Below the pieces are notes generated by a model, which saw nothing but the letters and a program-made list of their open reading frames with translations, was not told the origin of the DNA and did no database searches. A stretch of 64,000 bases of DNA from Curtobacterium aurantiacum (GTDB lineage: Bacteria; Actinomycetota; Actinomycetes; Actinomycetales; Microbacteriaceae): contig NZ_JAHEWN010000003.1 of NCBI RefSeq assembly GCF_018598555.1, positions 1-64,000 on the forward strand, written 5' to 3'. This document shows, in pieces, positions 16,772-27,826 of this stretch (within the stretch, counting starts at the first letter, position 1; each line of letters starts with the position of its first letter). Made by a program: the position numbers and the translations under genes.

Positions 16772-17227
16772 ATGTCCGACCTGCGCCTGGAAGAACTCTC
16801 CGCGAAGACCGCTGCCGCGGCCAACTCCCTGACGCTCAAGCCGGGCCAGGAACAGTTCGTGCAGCCGACCACCTACGGGGTCGCCGAGTCCGACGTCAAG
16901 CCGAGCTCCGCGTGGACCCGTGTCGTCCTCGACGACGACGAGGTCCTCGGCCTGATCATCGGCTCGTTCGACGCCGACAACGCGCAGGAAGAGCTGCGCA
17001 GCTGCATCTGGCGCGTCAACGTGGCGGCCAGCGCGCAGGGCCGCGGTGTCGGCCGCTTCGCCGTGCACGGTCTGGCGGACGAGGCCCGCAGCCGTGGGTT
17101 CGAGCGGCTCACGGTCGTGTACGAACCGGGTGGCGACGACAGCCCCGAGGCGTTCTTCCGCGCCGTGGGCTTCGAGGTCGTGCGCGAGACCCAGTACGGC
17201 GACCACTTCGCGGTCCTGACGCTCTAG
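16772..17227 (+). CDS. GNAT family N-acetyltransferase
   Basis: The 151-residue protein has the GNAT acetyl-CoA binding motif AQGRGVGRFAVHGLADEA (Q89-G94 is the pyrophosphate loop) and a C-terminal beta-alpha segment, ERLTVVYEPGGDDSPEAFFRAVGF. The opening LRLEELSAKTAAAANSLTLK and conserved PTTYGVAES resemble diamine/spermidine acetyltransferase-type members, so an amine substrate is possible but unproven. The start appears leaderless: TAGCCT lies 6 bases before the ATG and no ribosome-binding site is visible. It is followed after 14 bases by the alkyltransferase-like gene, probably co-transcribed. Confidence 0.88.
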   Translation: MSDLRLEELSAKTAAAANSLTLKPGQEQFVQPTTYGVAESDVKPSSAWTRVVLDDDEVLGLIIGSFDADNAQEELRSCIWRVNVAASAQGRGVGRFAVHGLADEARSRGFERLTVVYEPGGDDSPEAFFRAVGFEVVRETQYGDHFAVLTL

Positions 17228-17241
17228 CACGCTCCGACGAC

Positions 17242-17616
17242 GTGCTCTCCGACGACACGGCGCCGTCCGACGCCACGGTCAGCGAGTCCGGGGCGGCCGT
17301 CGACTTCGGCGCCGCCGTCGCCGAGGTTGTCCGGATGATCCCGCCCGGCCACGTCATGACGTACGGCGACGTCGCAGCAGCCCTCGGATCGCGGGCGTCG
17401 CGGGCCGTCGGCAAGGTGATGGCGCACGAGGGCGCCGACCTGCCCTGGTGGCGCGTGGTGCGCGCGGGTGGGCACCCGCCGCTCCGCCACGAGGCCAGGG
17501 CACTCGAGCACTACCGCGTCGAGGGGACGCCGCTCGTGCAGGGGACGTCGACCTGGAGGCTCGACATGCGTCGTGCGCGCTGGTCGCCCGCCACGGATGC
17601 GGACGACCCGTTCTGA
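17242..17616 (+). CDS. Alkyltransferase-like (ATL/MGMT-fold) protein
   Basis: The 124-residue protein matches the DNA-binding C-terminal domain of O6-alkylguanine-DNA alkyltransferases: PPGHVMTYGDVAAALGS then RAVGKVM. The catalytic PCHRV motif reads PWWRVV (W69, W70), so both the acceptor cysteine and its neighbouring histidine are tryptophan. Alkyltransferase-like proteins with Trp for Cys bind O6-alkylguanine and recruit nucleotide-excision repair instead of repairing directly. Trp at the His position is less usual. GTG at 17242 is a tentative start; internal starts nearer the domain are possible. It follows the GNAT gene by 14 bases. Confidence 0.88.
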   Translation: MLSDDTAPSDATVSESGAAVDFGAAVAEVVRMIPPGHVMTYGDVAAALGSRASRAVGKVMAHEGADLPWWRVVRAGGHPPLRHEARALEHYRVEGTPLVQGTSTWRLDMRRARWSPATDADDPF

Positions 17617-17664
17617 TCCCCCGGCGACGCGGGTCGGCCGGCGGATCGGCCGACCGACCGACCG

Positions 17665-18093
17665 TCAGCGGTCGAAGCGCGCACCCTTCGGGTTCGCGGG
17701 CAGCAGGCACAGGACGTACACGATCAGCGAGCCGATGCCCGGCACGATGTGCAGGAACTGCCAGAAGCCGGAGAGGTTCGCGTCGTGCAGGCGTCGGGCG
17801 CCGAGGCCGAGCGAGCCGATGAGCGTCGCGAGCACCCACAGCATGAACAGGTACGAGCCGACGGGGTTCTCGAGCACCGGGGTGTCCGGCGTGAACACCT
17901 GCGGGACGAGCTGCAGCACGAGCCCGATCGCGAACGACGTCAGCCACCACCACCAGAACTCGGCGCGCGATGCCCGCCCGGTGAACACGGTGTACTTCTT
18001 CCAGAACCGTCGGACGGCCTCGGCGAAGGGGGCACCGTAGAAGGGGTCGTGCAGGGCGACGCCGCCGGGCTGCACCACGCTGTCGTTGCTCAT
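17665..18093 (-). CDS. DUF805 family membrane protein
   Basis: The 142-residue protein carries RFWKKYTVFTGRASRAEFWW, several hydrophobic helices and the C-terminal ARRLHDANLSGFWQFL typical of DUF805, a membrane family with no assigned function. It is a shorter paralogue of the gene at 10310-10864. The start at 18093 gives a conventional N-terminus, but no good ribosome-binding site is visible. It converges with the alkyltransferase-like gene (48-base gap), and the ABC exporter operon ends 38 bases upstream of its start. Confidence 0.85.
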   Translation of the reverse strand: MSNDSVVQPGGVALHDPFYGAPFAEAVRRFWKKYTVFTGRASRAEFWWWWLTSFAIGLVLQLVPQVFTPDTPVLENPVGSYLFMLWVLATLIGSLGLGARRLHDANLSGFWQFLHIVPGIGSLIVYVLCLLPANPKGARFDR

Positions 18094-18130
18094 GGAGCAA
18101 GCCAACCACGTGGTGCAGCCCGACCGGGGC

Positions 18131-20095
18131 CTAGACGAGCGAGTCGCGCCAGGCCGCGTGCAGCTGGGCGAACCGCCCGGTGCCGGCGATGAGGTCGGCG
18201 GGGGTGCCGTCCTCGACGATCTTCCCGTGCTCCATCACGAGCACCCGGTGCGCGATCGCGACGGTGGACAACCGGTGCGCGATGATCACCGCGGTACGGT
18301 CGGCGAGCAGGGTCTCCAGACCTTCTTGCACCAGTCGCTCCGAGGGGATGTCGAGCGACGCAGTGGCTTCGTCGAGGATGAGCACCTTCGGGTCCGCGAT
18401 GAACGCCCGCGCGAACGAGAGCAGCTGCCGCTGGCCCGCCGAGACACGACCACCGCGCTTGTTCACGTCGGTGTCGTACCCGTCGGGCAGCGCCATGATG
18501 AACTCGTGCGCGCCGACCGCCTTGGCCGACGCCTCGATCTCCGCGCGCGACGCCCCGGGCTTGCCGAGCGCGATGTTGTCCGCGACGGTGCCGGAGAACA
18601 GGTACGCCTCCTGTGTGACCATGACGATCGCGCGGCGCATGTCCTTCGTGTCGAGGTCGCGCAGGTCCACACCGTCGAGCTTGACCGAGCCCTGGGTCGG
18701 GTCGTAGAAGCGCGCCATGAGCTTGGCGAGCGTCGACTTGCCGGCACCGGTGGACCCGACGAGGGCGATGGTCTGCCCCGCCGGGATGTGCAGGTCGAAC
18801 TCCGGCAGCACGACCTTGCCCTTGTTGTAGGCGAAGACGACGTCGTCGAAGTCCATCTTCCCGGTGGCGTCCGCCAGACGGGTCGGCTTCACGGGGTCCG
18901 GCACGCTCGGCCGTTCCTCGAGGACGCCGGAGATCTTCTCCATCGCCGCCGAAGCCGACTGGTACCCGTTGTAGAACATCGCGAGTTCCTGCGCCGGGTC
19001 GAAGAAGCGCTTGGCGTACAGCGCGACCGCGAGCAGCGCACCGACCTCGAGCGTCCCGCCGACGATCCGGAAGCCGCCGACGATGACGACCGCGGCGAGC
19101 GTCGCGTTGCCGATGAGCACGAGCACCGGGTCGAAGGTCCCGAACAGGTTGAACACCTTCGTGTTCGCCACCCGGTAGTCCTCGACGTAGCCGCCGTACT
19201 CGTCACGGTTGCGGGACTCCTTGCGGAACGCCTGCACCGCGCGGATGCCCGTCATCGTCTCGACGAAGTGCACGATCACGCGCGCCGAGGTGACACGGGT
19301 GGAGCGGAACAGCGTCTGCGAGTTCGTCTGGAACCAGCGGATCAGGAACCAGAGCGGCACGAGCGACACCGCGAGCACGAGCCCGGACGTCGGGTCGAGC
19401 AGCACCAGGGCCACGGCGGTGAACACCATGTAGAGCACGCCCTGGATGAGCTGGTTCAGCCCGGAGTCGAGCAGCTCGCGGATCGAGTCGAGGTCACTCG
19501 TCTGACGCGAGATGATCCGGCCCGACGTGTAGGTCTCGTGGAACTCGAGCGACAGCCGCTGCGTGTGCAGGAACACCCGCTTGCGCAGGTCGAACAGGAT
19601 CGCCTGGCTGATCCGTGCCGCGAGCACCGTGTACCAGGCCGTCAACACCGCACCGAGGACGGCCACGACGATGTACGTCGCGACGACCCCGAACGCCGGC
19701 ACCCAGTCGTTCTGGTCCATCACCGCGGGCAGGGCGTTGTCGATGCCCCACGCGATGAGCGCCGGACCAGCGACGGTCCCCGCGGTCGAGACCACGACCA
19801 CGATGCCGAGCAGCACCAGCCGGAGCTTCAGCGGTGCGGCGAGGGACCCGAGCAGGGCGAGGGAGCGGCGCCGCAGGCGCTTGCTCTCGGCCTTCGTGAA
19901 GTCCTCACGCTCCTCGCCGCGCACGCCCATGGTGGTGATCGAGGCGGTGACGGGCGCGGCAGACTGCTCGTCCGGAGCTTCCTGCGGGACGGACGCCGTG
20001 CCTCTCCCCACCTGCTCGGCCGCCACGTCGCTGCGCGACGCGTCGGAACCGGCAGGCGTGGGCCCAGGCAGGTTCTGGTCGGTCTGCTGGCTCAT
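18131..20095 (-). CDS. Heterodimeric ABC exporter, consensus-Walker-B subunit
   Basis: The 654-residue half-transporter has an unusually long hydrophilic N-terminus (about 80 residues), six membrane helices, and one ATPase domain with Walker [10 protein letters not shown], a signature reading VSAGQRQ instead of LSGGQRQ, and the canonical Walker B/catalytic glutamate [10 protein letters not shown]. It belongs to the type IV (B-family) exporters and should pair with the product of the overlapping upstream gene. Substrate may be a drug, lipid or peptide; this cannot be read from sequence. Its ATG overlaps the partner stop by four bases (ATGA). Confidence 0.93.
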   Translation of the reverse strand: MSQQTDQNLPGPTPAGSDASRSDVAAEQVGRGTASVPQEAPDEQSAAPVTASITTMGVRGEEREDFTKAESKRLRRRSLALLGSLAAPLKLRLVLLGIVVVVSTAGTVAGPALIAWGIDNALPAVMDQNDWVPAFGVVATYIVVAVLGAVLTAWYTVLAARISQAILFDLRKRVFLHTQRLSLEFHETYTSGRIISRQTSDLDSIRELLDSGLNQLIQGVLYMVFTAVALVLLDPTSGLVLAVSLVPLWFLIRWFQTNSQTLFRSTRVTSARVIVHFVETMTGIRAVQAFRKESRNRDEYGGYVEDYRVANTKVFNLFGTFDPVLVLIGNATLAAVVIVGGFRIVGGTLEVGALLAVALYAKRFFDPAQELAMFYNGYQSASAAMEKISGVLEERPSVPDPVKPTRLADATGKMDFDDVVFAYNKGKVVLPEFDLHIPAGQTIALVGSTGAGKSTLAKLMARFYDPTQGSVKLDGVDLRDLDTKDMRRAIVMVTQEAYLFSGTVADNIALGKPGASRAEIEASAKAVGAHEFIMALPDGYDTDVNKRGGRVSAGQRQLLSFARAFIADPKVLILDEATASLDIPSERLVQEGLETLLADRTAVIIAHRLSTVAIAHRVLVMEHGKIVEDGTPADLIAGTGRFAQLHAAWRDSLV

Positions 20096-21900
20096 GCCAT
20101 CGCCTCCTGTCGTGCGGTCTGGTCGTCGTCGTCGAGCGACGAGATGACGTAGCGGTAGTGCTCGTTGGTGGCCATCAGGTCGTGGTGGGTCCCGACGGCC
20201 GTGACGACGCCGTTCTCCATCAGGGCGACCCGGTCGGCCAGCGTCACCGTCGACGGACGGTGCGCCACGATGAGCGACGTGGTCTCGGCGAGCACGCGGC
20301 GGAGGCCCGCCTCGACCCGCGCCTCGGTGTCGACGTCGAGGGCCGACAGCGGGTCGTCGAGCACCAGGACCGACGGCCGTGCGGCGATCGCGCGGGCGAG
20401 CGCCAGGCGCTGGCGCTGCCCACCGGACAGCGACAGCCCCTCTTCACCGACCCGGGTGTCGACGCCGTCGGGCAGGTCGTCCACGAAGGACGCCTGCGCG
20501 ATGTCGAGCGCCTCGCGCATCAGCGCCTCGGCCTCGTCACCGTGGACGTCCGGCCGACCCAGCAACACGTTCTCGCGCACCGTCGACGAGAACAGGGTGG
20601 CGTCCTCGAAGGCGACACCGACGTGGCGGCGCAGCTCCTCGCGGGTGAGGTCGCGGATGTCGACCCCGTCGATCGTCACCGAACCACCGGTCACGTCGTA
20701 CAGGCGCGGGACGAGCGAGAGCAGCGTCGTCTTGCCGCAGCCGGTGAGCCCGACGAGCGCCATGGTCTCGCCCGGCTGCAGCTGCAGTTCGACGCCGTTG
20801 ATCAGGTCCGGGTACTGCGGTGCGGAGTCCTGGTAGCGGAAGTGCACGCCGTTGAACGACAGGGCGCCGTGCGGCTGGGCGATCGTCTTCGGGTGTTCCG
20901 GGTCCGTGATCGTGTTCTCGGAGTCCATCACCTCGAAGAAGCGGTCGACCGCGGTGCGGGTGTCGAACGTCATCGAGAGCAGGAACCCGATCGACTCGAT
21001 CGGGAACCGCAGCACCGTCGCCGTCGCGAAGAACGCGAACAACTGGCCGACGGTGAGCTGTCCCTGCGATGCCAGGTAGATGCCCGCCAGCAGGCAGAGG
21101 GCGAACGCGACGTCCGGCACGAGCAGCAACCACAGCCAGATGCCCGCGATGGCCTTCGCCTTCTTGATCTCGGTGCCGCGCAGGGCCTCGGCCTGCTCGC
21201 TGAACTCCTCGAGCTTCGCGCCGCCACGACCGAAGGCCTTGAGCACGCGGATGCCGTGCACCGACTGCTCGACGCTCGTGGCGAGGTCACCGACCTGGTC
21301 CTGGCTGCGGCGGGCGACGGCGGAGTACCGGCGCTCGAACAGCAGGCCGTTGATCCACAGCGGGATCGAGGCGATCAGGAAGATCAGGCCGAGCATCCAC
21401 CCGAAGGTGAAGAGCACGACGAAACCGACGACGATCGTCACGGCGTTGACCACGAGCAGGACGACACCGAACGCCAGCCAGCGGCGGATCAGGGACAGGT
21501 CCGACACGGAACGGGACAGCAGCTGCCCGGACTCCCAGCGGTCGTGGAACGCGACCGGCAGGTCCTGCAGCTTCGCGTAGAGCGAGTTGCGCATGCTCGT
21601 CTCGATGCGGGTCGAGGGACGCATCACCAGGCGGCGGCGCGAGGCGATGAAGAACGCCTCGAGCGCACCGAGGGCGAGCACCCCGAGCCCGGCGGGCCAG
21701 ATCTGGGAGGAGTCGCGCGACGACAGCGGACCGTCGACGAGCCACTGCAGCACGTAGGGGATTGCGAGCGCCACGAGGGAGGCTCCCATCGCTGCGGCCA
21801 TGCCGCCGATGAGGCGCCCCTTGTAGGGCCTCACGTAGGGGTAGATCCGCGCGATCGCACGGAAGGTGGACGGGCGCGCCGTGGTGGGCGACTTGGACAT
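20092..21900 (-). CDS. Heterodimeric ABC exporter, degenerate-site subunit
   Basis: The 602-residue half-transporter has six membrane helices and an ATPase domain with Walker [10 protein letters not shown], intact signature LSGGQRQR, and Walker [12 protein letters not shown], in which the catalytic glutamate is aspartate. Combined with the degenerate signature of the partner, this is the asymmetric-site arrangement of BmrCD/LmrCD/TM287-288-like exporters. ATG at 21900 is chosen because GAGGA precedes it. The frame remains open upstream to 22143 through a CTTG repeat tract, which would add a KQAS-rich tail if translated. It is the first gene of a two-gene operon. Confidence 0.93.
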   Translation of the reverse strand: MSKSPTTARPSTFRAIARIYPYVRPYKGRLIGGMAAAMGASLVALAIPYVLQWLVDGPLSSRDSSQIWPAGLGVLALGALEAFFIASRRRLVMRPSTRIETSMRNSLYAKLQDLPVAFHDRWESGQLLSRSVSDLSLIRRWLAFGVVLLVVNAVTIVVGFVVLFTFGWMLGLIFLIASIPLWINGLLFERRYSAVARRSQDQVGDLATSVEQSVHGIRVLKAFGRGGAKLEEFSEQAEALRGTEIKKAKAIAGIWLWLLLVPDVAFALCLLAGIYLASQGQLTVGQLFAFFATATVLRFPIESIGFLLSMTFDTRTAVDRFFEVMDSENTITDPEHPKTIAQPHGALSFNGVHFRYQDSAPQYPDLINGVELQLQPGETMALVGLTGCGKTTLLSLVPRLYDVTGGSVTIDGVDIRDLTREELRRHVGVAFEDATLFSSTVRENVLLGRPDVHGDEAEALMREALDIAQASFVDDLPDGVDTRVGEEGLSLSGGQRQRLALARAIAARPSVLVLDDPLSALDVDTEARVEAGLRRVLAETTSLIVAHRPSTVTLADRVALMENGVVTAVGTHHDLMATNEHYRYVISSLDDDDQTARQEAMA

Positions 21901-21950
21901 GCGTTGCGTCCTCATGCGTCTGCCGGGTCCCCGGGTCGCGCTGCGCGGTG

Positions 21951-22021
<71 letters not shown>

Positions 22022-22187
22022 GTCGCGCGGCTTCGGCCTGGAGGCTCGGTGTGGCGTTGCGTGGTGATCATCGGCCGGGCGCGTGGTCGCGTCTCCGCCG
22101 TCACTCGCGTGACGTCGGTCGGGCCGGAGGCACCGAGGGACAATCGTCCCCCGGGTTCAGGCGGGTGGTTCGCGGACGCCGGTGGTG

Positions 22188-22340
22188 CTACGCCGCGGGG
22201 CCGTGGGAACGGCCCGACTCGACGGCGGCCGCGACGCGGGGTCGCGGTGCGATCGGGGATCGCCGTGCGGGAGCGGTCCCCGCGACGGACACGAGACCTG
22301 CACGGGCGGCCGTCGCCACGGTTCCGGTCATGTTGTCCAT
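22188..22340 (-). CDS. Possible 50-residue leader peptide (unconfirmed)
   Basis: An ATG at 22340 has GGAG six bases upstream and opens a 50-codon frame ending in TAG at 22188. The peptide starts [20 protein letters not shown] and is rich in Arg, Pro and Ala; no family is recognised. It is followed by the CTTG tract and the exporter gene about 290 bases on. Its position between a plausible promoter and a drug-exporter-like gene suits a regulatory leader ORF, but the evidence is only the ribosome-binding site and placement. Confidence 0.35.
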   Translation of the reverse strand: MDNMTGTVATAARAGLVSVAGTAPARRSPIAPRPRVAAAVESGRSHGPAA

Positions 22341-22481
22341 CGTCACTCCAGTCGTCGTCTTCGTCACCGTTGTGTCCGCGGTGCCGCCGGTCCCGAGGGA
22401 TCGTCGGCTGCCTGCCGCGGAGCCTTACAGACTATTCACAGTGACTCACGGCGCGCAATGGTTCGCCACCGATTGTTCACA

Positions 22482-24116
22482 TCAGTGGAAGAAATGGCGC
22501 TCGCTCGTGAAGTACATCGTGACGCCGGCTGCCTTCGCCGCAGCGATGACCTCGTCGTCGCGGACGCTGCCACCGGGCTGCGCCACCGCACGGACACCAG
22601 CGTCGAGCAGCACCTGCAGGCCGTCGGCGAACGGGAAGAACGCGTCCGACGCCGCGACACTGCCGGTCGCCCGGTCCCCCGCACGGTTCACGGCGAGGTG
22701 GCACGAGTCGACCCGGTTGACCTGGCCCATGCCGACGCCGACGCTCGCGCCCCGGTTCGCCAGCAGGATCGCGTTCGACTTCACCGAACGGCTCGCACGC
22801 CACGCGAAGGCCAGGTCGGCGAGGGTCTGCTCGTCCGCGGGCTCGCCGGCGACCAGGGTCCACGTGGCCTGGTCGAAGCCGGTGAAGCGGTCGGCGTCCT
22901 GCACCAGGAACCCGCCGGAGATCTGCTTGACCTCGCGGTCGGCGAGCGCGAAGTCGGCCGGCAGCGTGAGCAGGCGGATGTTCTTCTTGCGCGACAGGAT
23001 CTCGAGGGCCTCGGGGTCGAACCCGGGGGCGACGACCACCTCGGTGAAGATGTCCTTCACGGTCTCGGCCATGGCCACGGTGACCGGGCGGTTCGCGGCG
23101 ATGACCCCGCCGAACGCCGAGAGCGGATCGCAGGCGTGTGCGGCGGCGTGGGCCGAGGCGATGGGGTCGGCGGCGTCGGACGGGGCGATCGCGATGCCGC
23201 ACGGGTTGGCGTGCTTGATGATCGCGACGGCGGGCTCGTCGAAGTCGAAGGCCGCACGGACCGCAGCGTCGGCGTCGACGTAGTTGTTGTACGACATCTC
23301 CTTGCCGTGCAGCTGCGTCGCCTGGGCGATGCCGGTGCCGTCCGTCGACGTGTAGAGCGCCGCGGCCTGGTGCGCGTTCTCGCCGTAGCGCAGGGTCGCC
23401 GACAGCTCGGCACCGAAGGACAGGTGTTCGTCGAAGGTACCCGGGGTCCGGATGTCGCCGGCGGTCGTCGGGGCTGCGGCGGCGGTGACGACGTCGCTCG
23501 CGAAGTAGGACGCCACCGCGGTGTCGTAGGCGGCGGTGTGCGCGAAGGCCTGGGCGGCGAGGCGCTTCCGGAGCTCGAGCGTGGTGCCGCCGGCACGCAC
23601 GGCCTCGACGACCTCGGGGTAGGACGCCGGGGACACGACGATCGCCACGTTCGGGTGGTTCTTCGCCGACGCACGGACCATCGCCGGGCCGCCGATGTCG
23701 ACGTTCTCGACCACGGTCGCGGTGTCGGCACCCGACGCCACGGTCTCGACGAACGGGTAGAGGTTCACGACGACGAGCTCGAACGGCGCGATGTCGAGGT
23801 CGGCGAGCTGCTGCTCGTGCGACTCGAGCCGCAGGTCGGCGAGCAGGCCGGCGTGCACCGACGGGTGCAGGGTCTTCACCCGGCCGTCGAGCGACTCGGG
23901 GAAACCGGTGACGCTCGCGACGTCGGTCACGGCGTACCCGGCGTCGCGGATGGTCTGCGCGGTGGAGCCGGTCGACACGATCTCGACCCCGGAGTCGGCC
24001 AGGGCGCCGGCGAGCTCGAGCAGGCCGGACTTGTCGCTCACCGAGATCAGTGCACGGCGGACCGGGACCACGTCGCGGTCGCGGTAGAGGCTGGGGTCGG
24101 CTGCGTGCACGCTCAT
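22482..24116 (-). CDS. purH: Bifunctional AICAR transformylase / IMP cyclohydrolase
   Basis: The 544-residue enzyme catalyses the last two steps of IMP synthesis. The N-terminal MGS-like cyclohydrolase domain (about 1-200) shows [27 protein letters not shown] and [19 protein letters not shown]. The C-terminal transformylase domain contains [21 protein letters not shown] and the terminal [13 protein letters not shown]. Length is normal. The ATG at 24116 overlaps the purN stop by four bases (ATGA), so purN-purH are translationally coupled. A longer upstream frame is purN read out of frame. Confidence 0.97.
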   Translation of the reverse strand: MSVHAADPSLYRDRDVVPVRRALISVSDKSGLLELAGALADSGVEIVSTGSTAQTIRDAGYAVTDVASVTGFPESLDGRVKTLHPSVHAGLLADLRLESHEQQLADLDIAPFELVVVNLYPFVETVASGADTATVVENVDIGGPAMVRASAKNHPNVAIVVSPASYPEVVEAVRAGGTTLELRKRLAAQAFAHTAAYDTAVASYFASDVVTAAAAPTTAGDIRTPGTFDEHLSFGAELSATLRYGENAHQAAALYTSTDGTGIAQATQLHGKEMSYNNYVDADAAVRAAFDFDEPAVAIIKHANPCGIAIAPSDAADPIASAHAAAHACDPLSAFGGVIAANRPVTVAMAETVKDIFTEVVVAPGFDPEALEILSRKKNIRLLTLPADFALADREVKQISGGFLVQDADRFTGFDQATWTLVAGEPADEQTLADLAFAWRASRSVKSNAILLANRGASVGVGMGQVNRVDSCHLAVNRAGDRATGSVAASDAFFPFADGLQVLLDAGVRAVAQPGGSVRDDEVIAAAKAAGVTMYFTSERHFFH

Positions 24117-24706
24117 GCGCTCGGGGTGCCCTTCAGGTCGGTGGTGCCGTTGGCGATGTCGAGGATGGTCTGGATGAGCAGGCGGCGCTCGACCGGCTTG
24201 ATGCGGTCGTGCAGCGTCGACTCGGTGTCGCCCGGCAGCACCGGGATGCGTTCCTGGGCGAGGATCGGGCCCGTGTCGACGCCGTCGTCGACCGCGATCA
24301 CGCTCGCACCGGTCTCGGTGACGCCGGCGGCGAGGGCGTCCCGCACGCCGTGGGCACCGGGGAACTCGGGCAGGTAGGCCGGGTGGGTGTTGATGATCCC
24401 CGGGGCGAACTCGGACACCACGGCCGGGGGCAGCAGGCGCATGAGGCCGGAGAGCACGAGCAGGTCGGGCGACCACGGGCGGATCTGCTCCGCCAGGGCC
24501 TGGCCCCACTCGGCGCGCGAGTCGTAGCGGGTGAACGGCACCGTGAAGGTCGGGATCGAGAACTCCTCGCCCAGGCCGAGGCCCTCGGCGTCACGGTCGG
24601 CACCGATGGCGACGACACGGGCGGGGTACTCGGCGTCGAAGGTCGCTTCGAGCAGGGCTCGGAGGTTCGACCCGGTACCGGAGATCAGGACGACCAGTTC
24701 GAGCAC
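24113..24706 (-). CDS. purN: Phosphoribosylglycinamide formyltransferase
   Basis: The 197-residue protein transfers formyl from 10-formyl-THF to GAR, the third step of purine synthesis. It shows the N-terminal phosphate loop [14 protein letters not shown] and the folate-site motif [22 protein letters not shown]. The histidine and following DTGPI segment complete the active site. GTG at 24706 is taken as start; TAGGGT lies 7 bases upstream and no Shine-Dalgarno is seen, so the message is probably leaderless. It is the first gene of the purN-purH pair. Confidence 0.96.
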   Translation of the reverse strand: MLELVVLISGTGSNLRALLEATFDAEYPARVVAIGADRDAEGLGLGEEFSIPTFTVPFTRYDSRAEWGQALAEQIRPWSPDLLVLSGLMRLLPPAVVSEFAPGIINTHPAYLPEFPGAHGVRDALAAGVTETGASVIAVDDGVDTGPILAQERIPVLPGDTESTLHDRIKPVERRLLIQTILDIANGTTDLKGTPSA

Positions 24707-24747
24707 GGCACCAACCCTACCGGCAGGCACGGACCCGACGGGCGCTG

Positions 24748-26787
24748 TTACCGGTCGTCCTTCGGCTGCCGCCACCAGGGCAGCTCGTCCTCGGGGATCT
24801 GGTCGGTGACGTCCCACTTCGCCGGGCGGGACGGCTCCGCCGGCTTCGAGGCGGACGCTCGGGTGTCGGGCGCGACGTCCAAGCGGTCCGCCTCGGCCGT
24901 CACGTCCACGTCGTCGCGGCCGGCGACGAACTCCTCGGTGCTCCACGGGAACGCGGGCTGGGCGTCGGTGGGCACCGGGGTGGGTGCAGCTGCCGGGGCG
25001 GGCGCTGCGGGTCGCTCGGGGCTGGGCTGCTCGGGGCTGAGCTGCTGCGGTTCGGCGTCGGACCCCGTCACGCGGTCGCGGAGCTCGCCGGCCCGGCCGC
25101 GGATGCCGTCGGCAGCGCCCGCGAGACGGTCGCGGAGACCACTGAGCGCCGCACGCCCGGCACTCCGGCGCGGCGGCCCGGGCTCGGCGGCCAGGCGTTC
25201 GGAAGCCACGGCGTCGGTCTTCGCCCAGTCGGGGAGTTCGACGTCGTGCTCGGTGTCGCCAGCGCGCGGTGCGACGGACGGGGGTGCGGGTGCGGGCCGT
25301 TCGGGTGCCGGGTCCGCTTCGGCGGGCTCGTCGGTGACCGGCTCGGTGCCGATCGGCTCGGTCACGTGCTCGGTCGCTGCGCGGGATCGTGCAGCGGTTG
25401 ACCCGTCGTGGGACTCCTCGACCACGAAGCGGTGCACGTCGGTGGTGCGCCCGGCCCCGGCCTGGTCGAGTGCGGCGAGCAGGGAACCCTCACCGACGTC
25501 GACCCCGTCGCGCGCCGTGTCGTCGTCGTCGACCTCGGTCCAGCGCTCGCGCGTCCAGCCGCGGTCCGGCAGCCGGACGAGGTCGCTGCCCGCGGCGAGG
25601 GCGATGATCGCCGGCAGGCCGACCTCGAGCGCGGCGAACCCACCGACCGCGAGGGCGTTCGGGCCGACGTCGGCCAGGCGCCCGGGGCCGAACGAGCCGG
25701 ACGACACCCAGGCGATCAGCCCCGTGAGCACACCGGCCACGAGTCCTGCGACGACACCGCCGAGCGCACGGTGCAGCGCGGAGTCGGCGGCGCCCAGTGC
25801 GCGCACCAGCCGCGGCCGCATCGACCCGCCGACCGCGAACCCGGCGATGACCGGCACGAGGATCCAGACGAGCCCGAAGGTGTGCCCCGAGGTCGGCAGC
25901 GCGCCGAAGACCGGCAGACCGGGGATGGGGCCCAGGGTCGTCGCGATCGGGGACACGCTCGACCCGGTGCCGATCGCGAAACCGGGGCCGATCAGCCACG
26001 AGGTCGCCCACCCGACGAAGTCCGGCAGGAACGCGAGCTGCCCGACGGTGAGCGCGATCCCGCCGATGACGCCGGCGTGCGACTGCTCGTAGAGGGTGAT
26101 GACCTCGGCGAACGAGGTGAAGAGGAGCAGGCCGACCAGCACCGCGGCGACCCCGACGACCACGGCGGTCGCGGCGGTCCCGGCGCGCAGACCGAACGTG
26201 GCGACGGCACGCCAGACCGCCGGGACGCGGTCGAGCAGGTCGATGACCCGCTGGGTCCCGGCGTCGGCCGGCATGCCGCGGCGACGCCGGCAGACCTCGG
26301 AGGTCACGAGTGCCGGGATCCCGAACCAGAGTGCTGGCAGCACCACGGCCTGCCAGATGGTCGGGCGGGTGGCGGCGGACGTCGACGACAGGGCGACGGC
26401 CAGGCCGAGGACCGCGACGACCGCGGTGCCGACCAGGAGCCCGGTGGTGCGGTGCTCGGTCTCCGCGAACCGACGACCGGCGCGGGCACCGAGCCAGGCG
26501 GTGACGACCGCGAACCCGAGCGCGGCGAGGGTCACGTGGATGGGATCGGCGGCGCCGCTGACCCCGGTGCTCTTCGCCAGGGCGGACCCGAGCAGGAACG
26601 AGACGTCGACGCCGTGGCCGACGAGCCAGACGCTGCCGGTGGCCTTCCAGAAGACGTCCCAGTCGACCTGCAGGCCGTACTCGAACCCCCAGAGCAGCGT
26701 CAGGGGCACGAGGGCGATCCCGATGCCGACGCCGACCGTCACGACCGCCTCGATCGCGGCGAGCAGAGCGGTTCCCAGGCGGTTCAT
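24748..26787 (-). CDS. DUF6350/PerM-like cell-division membrane protein
   Basis: The 679-residue protein has about nine membrane helices in residues 1-410, including [20 protein letters not shown] and [17 protein letters not shown], and a disordered, acidic and Pro-rich cytoplasmic tail of about 250 residues ending [18 protein letters not shown]. This layout fits the DUF6350/PerM family, implicated in cell division and envelope integrity in mycobacteria. The location immediately upstream of purN-purH is commonly seen in actinobacteria. ATG at 26787 is chosen over the earlier in-frame start; TATCCT lies 7 bases upstream, so the transcript may be leaderless. Confidence 0.8.
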   Translation of the reverse strand: MNRLGTALLAAIEAVVTVGVGIGIALVPLTLLWGFEYGLQVDWDVFWKATGSVWLVGHGVDVSFLLGSALAKSTGVSGAADPIHVTLAALGFAVVTAWLGARAGRRFAETEHRTTGLLVGTAVVAVLGLAVALSSTSAATRPTIWQAVVLPALWFGIPALVTSEVCRRRRGMPADAGTQRVIDLLDRVPAVWRAVATFGLRAGTAATAVVVGVAAVLVGLLLFTSFAEVITLYEQSHAGVIGGIALTVGQLAFLPDFVGWATSWLIGPGFAIGTGSSVSPIATTLGPIPGLPVFGALPTSGHTFGLVWILVPVIAGFAVGGSMRPRLVRALGAADSALHRALGGVVAGLVAGVLTGLIAWVSSGSFGPGRLADVGPNALAVGGFAALEVGLPAIIALAAGSDLVRLPDRGWTRERWTEVDDDDTARDGVDVGEGSLLAALDQAGAGRTTDVHRFVVEESHDGSTAARSRAATEHVTEPIGTEPVTDEPAEADPAPERPAPAPPSVAPRAGDTEHDVELPDWAKTDAVASERLAAEPGPPRRSAGRAALSGLRDRLAGAADGIRGRAGELRDRVTGSDAEPQQLSPEQPSPERPAAPAPAAAPTPVPTDAQPAFPWSTEEFVAGRDDVDVTAEADRLDVAPDTRASASKPAEPSRPAKWDVTDQIPEDELPWWRQPKDDR

Positions 26788-26843
26788 CGCAGCGAGGATA
26801 CGTGCCCCTCGCGCGGGCACCCTGGAGCCGCGCGGCTGCCGAC

Positions 26844-26913
26844 GCAAAACACCGGTGTTCGCAGGACGAACACGCGCAGGACGCGGTTCAATCGACGAAC
26901 ACCGGTGTTTTGC
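26844..26913. repeat. Dispersed palindrome, family B, copy 2
   Basis: Perfect 18-base arms, GCAAAACACCGGTGTTCG (26844-26861) and its complement (26896-26913), enclose a 34-base loop. The arms share the core ACACCGGTGTTCG with copy 1 at 6270. It lies 14 bases after the sucD stop and may terminate sucCD transcription before the perM-like gene. Confidence 0.9.
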
Positions 26914-26927
26914 GGGAGGACGAACCG

Positions 26928-27815
26928 CTAGCGAGCGGCGACGACCTCGCGCAGCAGCGCGGCGGTCTCGGACGGCGTCTTGCCGACCTTGACCCCGGCG
27001 GCCTCGAGCGCCTGCTTCTTCGCCTCGGCCGTGCCGGCCGAACCGGACACGATCGCGCCGGCGTGGCCCATCGTCTTGCCCTCCGGAGCGGTGAAGCCCG
27101 CGACGTAACCGACGACGGGCTTGGTGACGTGCGCCTTGATGAACTCGGCTGCACGCTCTTCCGCGTCGCCACCGATCTCACCGATCATCACGATGGCCTC
27201 GGTCTCCGGGTCGGCCTCGAACGCGGCGAGCGCGTCGATGTGCGTCGTGCCGATGACCGGGTCACCGCCGATGCCGATGGCGGTCGAGAAGCCCAGGTCA
27301 CGGAGCTCGTACATCATCTGGTAGGTCAGGGTGCCGGACTTCGAGACGAGTCCGATCGGGCCCTTGCCGGTGATCGTCGCCGGGGTGATGCCGACGAGCG
27401 ACTCCCCCGGGGTGATGATGCCGGGGCAGTTCGGGCCGATGATCCGGGTCGCGCCGCCCTTCGCCTTGGCGTGCGCCCAGAACTCGGCCGAGTCCTGCAC
27501 GGGGATGCCCTCGGTGATGACGACGACGAGCGGGATCTCGGCGTCGATGGCCTCGAGCACGGCGTCCTTCGCGAAGGCCGGCGGGACGAAGACGATCGAG
27601 ACGTCGGCACCGGTGGTGTCGATGGCCTCGCGGACGGTGCCGAAGACCGGCAGCGACACGTCGCCGTGGGTGACGGTGGTGCCGGCCTTGCGGGCGTTGA
27701 CACCGCCGACGACGTTCGTACCGGCCTTGAGCATCAGGGCGGTGTGCTTCGTGCCCTCGCCACCGGTGATGCCCTGGACGATGACCTTGGAGTCCTTGTT
27801 GAGGAAGATCGACAT
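26928..27815 (-). CDS. sucD: Succinate-CoA ligase subunit alpha
   Basis: The 295-residue protein is the CoA-binding alpha subunit of succinyl-CoA synthetase (TCA cycle, substrate-level phosphorylation). Visible are [13 protein letters not shown] near the N-terminus (CoA site), [13 protein letters not shown], and GHAGAIVSG with the phosphorylated histidine at residue 251. Length matches the family. It follows sucC by 11 bases in an operon, and a family B palindrome lies after its stop. Confidence 0.97.
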   Translation of the reverse strand: MSIFLNKDSKVIVQGITGGEGTKHTALMLKAGTNVVGGVNARKAGTTVTHGDVSLPVFGTVREAIDTTGADVSIVFVPPAFAKDAVLEAIDAEIPLVVVITEGIPVQDSAEFWAHAKAKGGATRIIGPNCPGIITPGESLVGITPATITGKGPIGLVSKSGTLTYQMMYELRDLGFSTAIGIGGDPVIGTTHIDALAAFEADPETEAIVMIGEIGGDAEERAAEFIKAHVTKPVVGYVAGFTAPEGKTMGHAGAIVSGSAGTAEAKKQALEAAGVKVGKTPSETAALLREVVAAR

Positions 27816-27826
27816 GGTCAGTCCCT

